Shown here: in pieces, positions 55,378-64,000 of the stretch
Position numbering within the stretch: position 1 is the first letter of the stretch
Layout: each line of letters begins with the position of its first letter
Assembly (NCBI GenBank): GCA_036426205.1
Contig: CM071568.1
Location: forward strand, 50,494,666-50,558,665
Direction: 5' to 3'
Source of the DNA: Ascaphus truei
Lineage: Eukaryota > Chordata > Amphibia > Anura > Ascaphidae
Length of the DNA stretch: 64,000 bases
The notes under the pieces: model-generated
What the model saw: the letters and a program-made list of their open reading frames with translations, nothing else
The model's database searches: none
Told to the model about the DNA's origin: nothing
Translations under genes and position numbers: made by a program

Positions 55378-58300
55378 ATGAACCTGCTTTTTACTTCGTC
55401 TTTGTTCTTTCTCATGGCCTCATTGAAATGTTATTCTCTCTATCCACTACAAACGCCTCCCTCCTGGCCCACGCCCAACATCACCATACACCCTGGACTA
55501 CTCAAAAGCCTTGCACTATCTACTGAATGTTGGTGGAGAACCTTGAAAACCAGCAAACCAACCACCGCACACTCAAATGGCAAACATCATAAAGTAACAA
55601 CTTGCAAACAACTACTCAAATTTCTACTCATACTATAACTCTCTTTAGCAGGTGATATTGAACCTAACCCAGGCCCTCCCACTTCAACTCTGTCCCATAC
55701 ACCTGACAATACCCCCTTCAAATTCCAAAAAGGGCTATCTGTTGTCCATATAAATATCCGGTGTCTGCTGCCCAAACTGGATGAACTAAGGGCATGGTGC
55801 CTTAATCATAAACCAAAAGCCATCATTCTTACAGAAACATGGCTAACCCCTAAAACCCTGATGCACATATTGCCATTCAGGGATACTCCATTTCTAGGAG
55901 AGATAGGTCAAAGAGAGGAGATGGGGTGTTATTTTATATTGCAGACACCTTAAAATTTACACTGTATAATTGCCCCCCAAGCCCAACCTTTTTGTGAAAT
56001 CCTAGTTGGCAGAATCTGCCTCCCCATTTCTTAGCCCATCTTGCTAGCTGGCATCTACCGCCCCCCTAAAGCCCCTCTACAGTCCCTGACTGATATCACC
56101 CAGTTTCTTGGCCCCATTTCCTCTCTGAATGAGAAGAGTGAGCTGCTAGTTCTTGGGATTTCAACTTCAATTGGCTTGACCCTAAAAACCACAAAATCCA
56201 CACACAAATTAAATTGCTTAACCTATCGCAACTCATTTCCAAACCCACAAGGACAAACCTGAAATCGCACAACCATTCCTTGCTAGACTGGATTCTCTCC
56301 TCAAACCCCAGCAGAATCCAATCCTCTGGCATCCTTCCTGACATTTTCAGCGACCATGCAATAGTGTACTGTGTAAGGAAAATTAAACCGCCCCAATCAA
56401 GCCCTAAAGTTCTCCTCACTAGAATATTTAGAAACTTTAACCCACAACAGTTTCTGGCTGACCTTACCAACTGCCCTTGGCACAGAATCGATTTAATTCC
56501 TGACCCTGATTCTGCGCTCGACTATTTCCAATCCGAGTTCTTAAAACTCTGTGATACCCATGCTCCACTACGCAGAATAAGGGTACGGGGTGTCCACCAT
56601 CCATGGGTTACACCTGACCTTATAGCACTCTACCAGTTCAGGGATGCCTTGTGGAAAAGCCACAAAGTAACTGGCACTACCAAGGATCTCAATCCCTACA
56701 GATGCCTGTGAAACATGTGCACAAGGCAAACAAGGCATGCAAATGCACAATATTACTCTGACAATCTCCTCCAGAACACATCAAACCCAGCTAACTTCTG
56801 GAAGGTTATCAACAACATATTCCAGCCTTCTATCCACCAACAGCCAAGTAATATCATTAAGGGCGATATTACTCTGACAAACCCCACCGACATTGCAAAT
56901 GCATTCAATGATTACTTTGTGGGGTTTGCTACTAACTTATTAGCGAAACGCAACCCAAACCACAAACCTGAATCTCATCCTGGGAGTACCCCTATAGCCC
57001 CACCCCTTCCCAACACTGCCCACAATTTTCAATTTGGCCCAGTATCCGAAGAGATTACACAAGCGCTTCTCAAATTAAAACTAAGCAACCAATGTGGACC
57101 TGACTTACTACAATCTAGGTTCCTAAGACTTGGTGCCCCAGCAATTGCCAAACCAATTGCTTCCATAGTCAACTCTATCCTGTCTGCAGGCCATATCCCT
57201 AAGACCTGGAAAACTGCTAGAGTTGTCACAATCTTCAAAAGTGGGGACAAAAACACTGTCTCAAACTACAGGCCAATCTCCCTTATCCCAATCCTATCCA
57301 AAGTCATGGAAAAATGTGTCCACTCCCAATTAAGCGATTACTATAACAAGACAAATTTCCCTAGCCAATTCCAATCTGGGTTTCGCCCCAAACACTCTAC
57401 CGTAACTACCCTGCTAAAAGTTTGCAATGAAATCCAGTGTGGAATCAAACGGAGTCAACTCACTGGTGCAGTATTCCTAGATTTTGCAAACGCTTTTGAT
57501 ACTGTTGATCATGCTATCCTGCTTAAGAAACTCCAGAGCTCTGGAATAGGGAAGCATGCTTTAAACTGGTTTCTGTCCTACCTATCAGGCAGATCCCAAC
57601 ATGTGTCCATCTCTGGCTCTAACTCTAACCCCCTGGATATCACCTGTGGCGTCCCGCAAGGCTCTGTTCTGGGGCCCCTTCTCTTCTCAGTGTTCATCAA
57701 TGATCTTCCCACAGCTTGTCAGGAAGCCTCAATACACATGTATGCAGATGACACAATCCTATATGCACACAACCATAGCCTCTCTGACCTTCAACACATA
57801 CTTCAGTCTGACTTTTTGAGACTCGAAAACTGGATTTCCCAAAACAAACTGTTTTTAAACACTGACAAGACTGTAACAATGGTATTTGGGACCAAGAATA
57901 ATTTTTTTAAGCTTCCAGCGACTGAGCTCCAGATTGGAACCAACACTAACACCACCCTAACTCCTGTTACTAGTTTTAAATACCTGGGCATATGGTTTGA
58001 CTCCCACTTAACATTCGGGATGCACATTGATACCCTGACCACCAAGACCTATGCCAAACTAGGGGTACTTTACAGGAACAAATCCTCCCTAAGTCTCCTG
58101 GTCAGAAAACGTATCGCACAGCAGATGCTAATGCCAATTATTGACTATGGAGACTTAGTATATGGCTCGGCACCTCAAACCCACCTTAGCAAACTTGACA
58201 CCCTCTACAATTCAATTTGTCATTTTGTTCTCCAATGCAACTATAACACACATCACTGCGAAATGCTCAAATAACTAGATTGGTCATCACTCGAGTCTAG

Positions 58301-58601
58301 TTGCAAAGTTCACCTTTCCTGTCTTGCCTTCAAATTCTTTATGGGCAAGCTACCCAGTTACCTTAACAAGCTCCTCACCCCTACCACATGCAGCACCTAT
58401 CACCTGAGATCAGACTCCAAAAGACTGTTCATGGTCCCAAGGCTCAACAAAGTATCCGGCCGCTCCTCCTTCTCCTTCCGTGCACCCCAAAACTGGAACA
58501 ATCTACCAGAGACTCTTACATCCACCACCAGTTTAAGTTCTTTCAAATCTAAGGCTGTCGCACATTTTAATCTGGTCTGTAACTGTTTCATACGCCCATA
58601 A
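55378..58601 (+). pseudogene. L2/CR1-group LINE ORF (endonuclease-RT), near full length, broken
   Basis: The most complete LINE in the window. An N-terminal hydrophobic segment (MNLLFTSSLFFLMASL) precedes a 2A-like motif at 55,651-55,677. The endonuclease follows: VVHINIRCLLPKLDEL (about 55,740), ILTETWL (about 55,825), a GxYRPP region (about 56,050) and FSDHAIVYC (about 56,345). The RT (from 56,715) shows TARVVTIFKSGDK, NYRPISLIP, FLDFANAFDTVDH, GVPQGSVLGPLLFSVFINDLP and catalytic MYADDTILY (about 57,740). The C-terminal domain ends FIRP at 58,601. Breaks: stop at 55,636-55,638, frameshifts in the endonuclease (near 56,160 and others), a stop near 56,711 and a stop at 58,272-58,274. A 519-codon RT frame is intact. 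The clade (L2, CR1 or relative) needs a phylogeny. Confidence 0.88.
55651..55677 (+). other. 2A-like ribosome-skipping motif in LINE N-terminus
   Basis: The codons read GDIEPNPGP, matching the 2A core D-[VI]-E-x-N-P-G-P, preceded by a leucine-rich segment as in active 2A peptides. Such motifs are known in several APE-type LINE clades. In this copy a stop lies 12 bases before it. Confidence 0.75.
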
Positions 58602-58786
58602 TATATATTATCTTTAACTGTGCATGCAATGTCTTGTATATAATGTATACCCTGCTCATTAATGTAACTGTATTTGTAAACATGTAGTATTTGTCTTAAC
58701 TCTGTGCCCAGGACATACTTGAAAGCGAGAGGTAACTCTCAATGTATTACTTCCTGGTAAAATATTTTATATAAATATAAATAAAT
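58602..58786 (+). repeat. 3'UTR and tail of L2/CR1-group LINE
   Basis: Contains the family's conserved 3' block (TGCATGCAATGTCTTGTAT, GTGCCCAGGACATACTTG, GAGAGGTAACTCTCAATGT) and ends in ATAAATATAAATAAAT. It matches the tails at 6,974 and 49,093. Confidence 0.85.
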
Positions 58787-58961
58787 CTGTATATGGTCAT
58801 TGGTGCTGTTATTAGAATCTGTAAAACCTGGGGAAAGTTTAAGAGGGGGTCCGCAATTTCTAAAAGAAGACTGAGACCAGTATGCTTCTTGATGAAGCTA
58901 GTGATACACTGAGCAGCAGTGTCCATGGGAGTGGGAATTGCATCTGATTCTGGCAGGTGGT

Positions 58962-59275
58962 AACATAGAAACAGAATTTGATGGCAGATAAGAACCACTT
59001 GGCCCACCTACTTTGTTCATTTTCCTATCTGCTATAACACCTCAGACCCTATTTGATCCTTGGCTTTCTTTCATATTTAGGATAGCCGTATTCCTATCCC
59101 GAGCATGTTGAATTCCTTTACTGTATTAACCCCTATGACTTCTGTAGGGAGGATATTCCATGAATCCACCACCATTTCCATGAATAACTACTTCTTCACA
59201 TTTCCTCTTAGCCTGCCCGCCTCCAGAGCATGACCTGCAGAGCATGACCTCTAGTTCTATGGTAAAGAGTAAGGC
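58962..59275. repeat. Dispersed repeat (GGCAGATAAGAACCA type)
   Basis: GGCAGATAAGAACCACTTGG and the following segments are, from general familiarity, common in amphibian and fish genomes as part of a LINE-derived repeat. No frame is usable and I cannot name the family. Confidence 0.45.
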
Positions 59276-59794
59276 GCTTAATGGGCAGTGACCGGCATGT
59301 AGTCTTTAGTTTGGCCAGGGCCATGTCTGCGTATATGTTTTAATAAGTGCACAGATGGCACAATGGAAGTCTCCATGGCCTTGCTGACTTTGCCACACCT
59401 CCCTGCATAGCTCTGGAATTACTTTTCTGAAGAAATGTCTGCTGGATAAGATTTGATAGTGGGGGTATAGAGTTGCCATTATGATGTGACAGCCCAGATA
59501 CCCAACTGCAGATATGGGACACATATCTAACACAATCAGAACAGCCATAGCCTTTGTTATTACATCATCTAAGAAGCAGTGGCCTGGTGTTACTAGAGGA
59601 TTCTACTGATGGAATTGCAATTCATCCAAACAGAAAATTGAGGCTCCAGTTCTTTAATCTTAATGTTAACAATAACTCCATCTTTCAATCTTATTGCTCA
59701 ATAACACAACACTAATAACCTAAAAGTACTGATTTTTATTTAGCGACAGAAACCGCTATGGAAGCCTAACTTATTAAAGAAGCATTAAAGTGAA

Positions 59795-59906
59795 TCTAGC
59801 CCACATTATAATGAAACTACTTTAAAGAGAATATACATTTTATTTTAATGTCTAGCCCACATTATAATGAAACTACTTTAAAGAGAATATACATTTTATT
59901 TTAATG
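59795..59906. repeat. Perfect 56-bp tandem duplication
   Basis: The unit starting TCTAGCCCACATTATAATG is present twice, at 59,795-59,850 and 59,851-59,906, with no mismatch seen. Confidence 0.9.
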
Positions 59907-60760
59907 TCTTTATTTAGATTTATCAGTGTTGCACTTATATCATTATTGAGTAACTGTGCAAATTATTGCTGATAATTAACCTGTATTGAATTCTTTGAAA
60001 CTTTAGCTATATGATGATGAAGCCCATCCGCATTCGTCATGAAGGATACTGTCATACAGCTTAAAATAAGAAACAAGCAGATGGCAGAAAAGCATATCTA
60101 ATCTGACTGTAATTGCCTTTCAATCTATATAAGACATTGCAAACACAAAACAAACAGTGATGCTTTGCTGTCGCAGTAAACATGGCATTTTCTATTTTAA
60201 CAGAAAATAATAATTAATGCATTTAAATCACCTGCCTGCACAAATTTGAAATCATTGGAAATGGGACGGTTACTAAAATATACATCTCTATTACAGGATT
60301 GTTCAACTCAGTCAGCAAACCCCATTGCCATTGCAACAGGAGCAATCAAGACAGTAAATGACAACTAAAAATAAAATACATGCTTCTGGCAAGAGAAGGG
60401 GCTTTGACAGTTTGCATCATATGGCAATTGCAAAGCTTTTAGCAGAATCCGAGATGAATACAGGGTTGTTAAGTGATACGTTTCCTGCAACTTATTTTTT
60501 GTGACTTTTGTAAAGTGGAAATGTAAAATTCTATGTCAAACCAAAAACATTCATACTATAAATCAGTACCTACTGCATACTATGCATTACAGAAAACTAC
60601 AAAATGCTATGTGTAATTTTTCTGTAGCAGGGCTACTGCTGGGGAAGTTGGTTGCTAATGTCAACTTAATTCTAACTTTAAAATGAAACAAACAAAAAAA
60701 AATATTCAGGTACTGTCAGCAAAGGTTTCACAGTGTGCAAAACTATTTTCACCATAAATG

Positions 60761-60837
60761 TAACCCTTTGTGTGCCGTAGCAAAACGAGCCACCATTTTT
60801 TGAAGTAGCTAGTAAGTCATGGGGAACTCAAAGGGTA
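60761..60837. mobile_element. Short MITE-like inverted repeat
   Basis: TAACCCTTTGTGTGCC at the left pairs with GGGGAACTCAAAGGGTA at the right, about 77 bp in all. Confidence 0.5.
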
Positions 60838-61112
60838 ATCCAATATTATTCCAACTGTGAATAAAAAGGATAATGGCTTACTTAGGCTTGAAAACAGGAC
60901 ACTATTGCCCTATAAAGCATTTTTCTGAGATTTCATGCAATATTTATTCCTGTAAATATTAACTTAGTTTAAGCTTATAATTTATCTGTAGTCGTATCAT
61001 AGACTATGAACACACCTAGTGTAATGATTTAAAAGTATATTATTAATATTAATGCCAATTTGTGCTACAGAAAATGTTCTTAAATTTCACCTTTCATAAA
61101 AAAACGTAGTCG

Positions 61113-61154
61113 ATAGGGCACAATGCCACTCATAGATGATTGGCGTTTGCCCTA
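61113..61154. repeat. Imperfect hairpin, 42 bp
   Basis: ATAGGGCACAATGCCA and TGGCGTTTGCCCTAT form a 15-pair stem with one mismatch and a 12-base loop. It may be the core of a small MITE. There is no evidence of a microRNA. Confidence 0.5.
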
Positions 61155-61594
61155 TTGAATTTAAGTTTAGGGTCAAAAGTACCTAAATTTCATAATGAAT
61201 AGACTTTATCTTCAAACCTTCTTTGTGCCGCAAGTCCATTGGCAATAGAGTAACACCATACTTCTGGATTCGTGACTATGTGATAGCTTGGGTATAGAGA
61301 GTGCACTCCACTTCCTATATCAATTGTGTTCAGCACTCCAGAGGGATCTCCCCTAGAAAACTAACAAAATGTGCCTGACGTACATGGTACATCACAAATG
61401 CCCCTGGCATCAAAGCCCTCTGACATACAGTGTAAGGTACGTCAAATGCATGTGTGCTGAAGACAAGTTATGAATTCTTAGGGCTTTATTCAATATACTA
61501 TGAAGTCATCTTGCCATTGGCGAAGACGATTTTAGCTCCAAAGCATGTTGAATGACATCAGTAGGTGGTTAGACTGATTGCAAATGGAGAATTC

Positions 61595-62078
61595 TGTGAC
61601 GGTGCTTGTCTCAAATCAGGAGGCGGACCCGCAGGGCTGAAGTAGGGATGCAAATAAATCGACCACAACCCAGAGACAGAGTTCTGTAAGAGTATCCATA
61701 GTCAGTATGGAAGCAGGGGTTAGGGCTGGTGGCAGAGTTGCAAAGTCCAGGGGACAGGCAGAGGTCAGGGCTGGCGGCAGAGGTGCAAAGTCGTAGAGGC
61801 GAGCAGAGTTCTGGGCATGCGGAAGGCAGCGAGGTCGGGGTCACGGTCTGGGGTCAGCAACAGAGAATCCGAAACAGGCAAGAGGGTAAGGCATAACTGC
61901 AAAGACCGACAGGATCTGCAAACACACAGAACTTTGCTCGGCAACTCCCTATGGTAACTGCAGCCTTATAAAGCAGGCTGACAGTACCCAAAATGGCCAC
62001 AGAGAGCAGAAAGGGCTAGAGAGACAGAAAACATCGATCATAGTGAAAACCCGGCACGGATCAAGCAGAATCTTTACA
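61595..62078 (-). repeat. Solo LTR (family G1) with exact TSD
   Basis: 484 bp from TGTGACGGTGC to CAGAATCTTTACA on the plus strand, with perfect AATTC duplications (61,590-61,594 and 62,079-62,083). It shares many blocks with the chromodomain Gypsy 3' LTR, including CAGCCTTATAAAGCAGGCTG. The minus-strand orientation follows that LTR. Confidence 0.85.
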
Positions 62079-62083
62079 AATTC

Positions 62084-62570
62084 TAGATGACGTCCCCTTA
62101 GATCTGTTATTAAAGTCTTCCAAATTCATAATTGTATTTGTCCTGATGGTTAATATGTTTTGGACCTTATTGTGAAATGATTTATGAGTATAGAACCATG
62201 GGGGTTTTATACTCAAAATGAATTTTTTTTTAAAAAGGACCACATTTATTTTTAGAAAAGAATCCAATTGAAAGCCATGGTAGTTTTCCTTCTGAAAAAT
62301 CTAGTGCTAACCTAAGAAGGTTGTTATTTAATTCCTACTTCACTTTGATGTTATTATCATTTGGCCTGTTCCAGTGGCTAATTTGGCTACAGACAAAAGA
62401 ATTTGCAAGCGTACAGAATTCACGGATTCACAAATTTATCAATACTCCATTAAAAACAAATAATGTGGTTATAAAGTCTTAGAATGTATGCTTCACTTAA
62501 GATCCTCAGTATTGTAATTAGTACTTGCCCAGACACTTCGTAAAGTCTGGTAGGGTACTTATCTAAACCG
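62084..62570. other. AT-rich stretch, no gene
   Basis: Nothing is recognised. Confidence 0.4.
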
Positions 62571-63340
62571 AACATAAAAATAGGTACAATATGGCGGGCC
62601 TTACCAAAGCAAACAAAAAACTAATTGCTCATTTTGCAATAGCAACGCGGTGCGAGATCGCAGCATTATGGAAACGGCCTGATATCCCAAACATCACAAA
62701 GATTCGGAATCGCATGTGGTTTATTTGCCAGATGGAAAAGTTGACGAGTTTAGTTAACGACACTGGCAACAATTTTCTAAAAGTCTGGATGCCCTGGTTG
62801 GCGCAGAGAGATATCCCGGGGATTGAAAGGAACACAATCTGGCTATGATAGCTGTAGGTGCGTTCTCCTTGGGAAGTTCTAGCTTACCTTACTCCATATA
62901 ATCGGATCCCGAGACAGCAGCATTGCAGAGTCAACAATATGGGGTTGGATTAAGACCATAGGAGATCGGTCTTGACGGATTCATGCCTCGAGATGAATAT
63001 AATACCACCAACCTCTCTCCCCGCCTCCCAAGCCACCCTCCCCTATCTCTACTCTTCCCATCCCTCCCCCCTCCCTTTTTTTTTTTTGTGTTGTGTCTCC
63101 CCTTTTATTTCTTTATTTGTAGTCACATACTAGGTGTGTGTTTTTTTTATGTTGAAGGAAATATCTTACCTTCGTAATTTGGTTAAACTCAATGCATGAG
63201 TAAAAACCGGTCCCGCCTATACAGTATGTCTACGTGCAGACAATTCCATAAAGCATTGCAAGAATCATTTAGTGCCCTTATTGTTGCTTTTTCTATTATT
63301 TTTCTCTCCAAGTGTAGCCCTTTTTGTGAACGTCTGAACT
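62571..63340 (+). pseudogene. L1 LINE ORF2 C-terminus and 3'UTR
   Basis: A frame at 62,591-62,848 reads LIAHFAIATRCEIAALWKRP, a MEKLTSLV segment (as QMEKLTSLVND) and FLKVWMPWL. This is the extreme C-terminal domain of L1 ORF2 proteins. A pyrimidine-rich 3'UTR (CTCCCCGCCTCCC to T-run near 63,078) follows, as often seen in L1s. The sequence to about 63,340 is probably UTR, but no clear poly-A tail was found. The endonuclease and RT are missing, a normal 5' truncation. Whether it is the same family as the ORF1 at 21,350-22,186 cannot be judged. Confidence 0.75.
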
Positions 63341-63419
63341 AAGGGACTACGGTGCATAAACCTGTGGCTTCAGGAGCTCTGAACCTCCGCATATTGGGAG
63401 CCTGGGGGGTATACCTTTA

Positions 63420-64000
63420 GTCACTTGTGGTGCAGCGCCTCCCACTAACCAGGATCCCCATTATAGAGATTATACCCTGAGCAAAGACCTAACAACAGCA
63501 GTATGCAAAAGCAACCTTTTATATCACACAATAACCAATGATATGCAGACTTATCATATAACATTTACATACACACACACAAAGTGGCTCGGCCACACCT
63601 TATTGGAATAGTGTCCTGTACATAAGCAACTCTGCCGCTCTCCTTAGGAGTATGTCTCATAACCAGTAAAGTATGGTACCATATGCAATTCTCTTAGGAA
63701 AGCAATTAGTTAGTGGGAGGAGGCGAGTCAGCGCCTGGGAACGGTGTAGGTGCACGTGTAGACAAGGATACCTTCCGGTCACTACGATGACCTTGACACT
63801 CCACAGGGCACCCAGTGATAATCCAGCCTTGCGCCGTGTCTCTCCCTTCTGCAGCACCATCAGACGGGGAAATCAAGATGGGGCGCGAACTCCGCATATG
63901 AACCTACATAAAGGGAAACGTCCCTGACGACTATGGGCGTCTTACAAATACGCACCCTACGATGGCGGGGGAAAGACTCCTGGGGATGGGGCATACCCTA
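63420..64000 (-). repeat. LTR-like sequence (family G3), runs off window
   Basis: Contains GTGGTGCAGCGCCTCC (about 63,427), the complement of the GGAGGCGCTGCACCAC word beside LTR-like sequence at 26.4, 26.8 and 40.99 kb. On the minus strand this word lies downstream of the CG-richer 63,700-63,960 segment. No domain. The right end is outside the window. Confidence 0.35.

Larger units (their letters stand above)
59276..61589. other. AT-rich stretch with small repeats, no gene
   Basis: Contains a 56-bp tandem duplication (59,795-59,906), a small MITE (60,761-60,837) and a hairpin (61,113-61,154). No exon is supported. Confidence 0.4.

Noticed and set aside
61113..61154. Possible microRNA precursor
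   Set aside because: The stem is only about 15 pairs and there is no evidence of expression; it is more likely MITE debris.

Overview
This window looks like a piece of vertebrate nuclear chromosome, most likely from an amphibian (frog). The background is AT-rich and intron- or intergene-like. Nearly every recognisable reading frame belongs to a decayed transposable element. The mix (Tx1, L1, CR1 and 2A-bearing L2/CR1-group LINEs, Penelope-like elements, Gmr1-type and chromodomain Gypsy elements, a T2/Kolobok-type MITE) fits an anuran best. No host protein-coding exon, tRNA or rRNA gene could be supported.

Layout. 0.87-7.0 kb: a minus-strand Tx1 LINE split by a Penelope-like fragment and a plus-strand CR1 LINE. 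7.0-8.1 kb: a 5'-truncated L2/CR1-group LINE abutting a G-rich minisatellite. 8.4-10.05 kb: a TTAA-bounded palindrome and a conserved promoter-like block (CCAAT, CRE, TATA), followed by an AT-rich tail. 10.06-14.4 kb: a Ty3/Gypsy element whose integrase precedes its reverse transcriptase (Gmr1 order), with 5' LTR, tRNA-Leu-type primer site, gag, protease, integrase and RT; RNase H and the 3' LTR are missing. 15.8-19.4 kb: AT-rich sequence with small MITEs. 19.4-20.45 kb: a second, inverted copy of the palindrome/promoter family. 20.45-24.3 kb: a minus-strand L1 with apparent 5' end and ORF1 but no ORF2, its 5'UTR split by a solo LTR. 25.9-33.2 kb: several LTR families, some with exact 5-bp target duplications, plus a dispersed minisatellite.

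33-41 kb: mostly unrecognised sequence with MITEs and GC-rich hairpin repeats. 40.8-42 kb: an LTR-like sequence with a CR1 tail inside. 43-45.3 kb: a Penelope-like element flanked by 435-442 bp inverted arms, with a hammerhead-like motif. 46-47.3 kb: pyrimidine-rich minisatellites. 47.7-48.1 kb: hAT transposase remnant. 48.36-53.52 kb: a minus-strand chromodomain Gypsy 3' end split by an L2/CR1-group LINE, which itself carries a Penelope-like terminal repeat, a hAT MITE and a solo LTR. 53.5-54.5 kb: another Penelope-like terminal repeat. 55.4-58.8 kb: the best-preserved LINE (endonuclease, RT, 3' tail) with an N-terminal 2A-like motif. 58.9-64 kb: a common repeat fragment, a solo LTR with exact duplication, an L1 ORF2 C-terminus and an LTR-like end.

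The genes do not form a shared pathway; the window records successive insertions. The least explained signal is the palindromic promoter family near 8.4-9.6 kb and 19.6-20.45 kb. Its CCAAT-CRE-TATA spacing is identical to the base in three units while the surrounding sequence has diverged.
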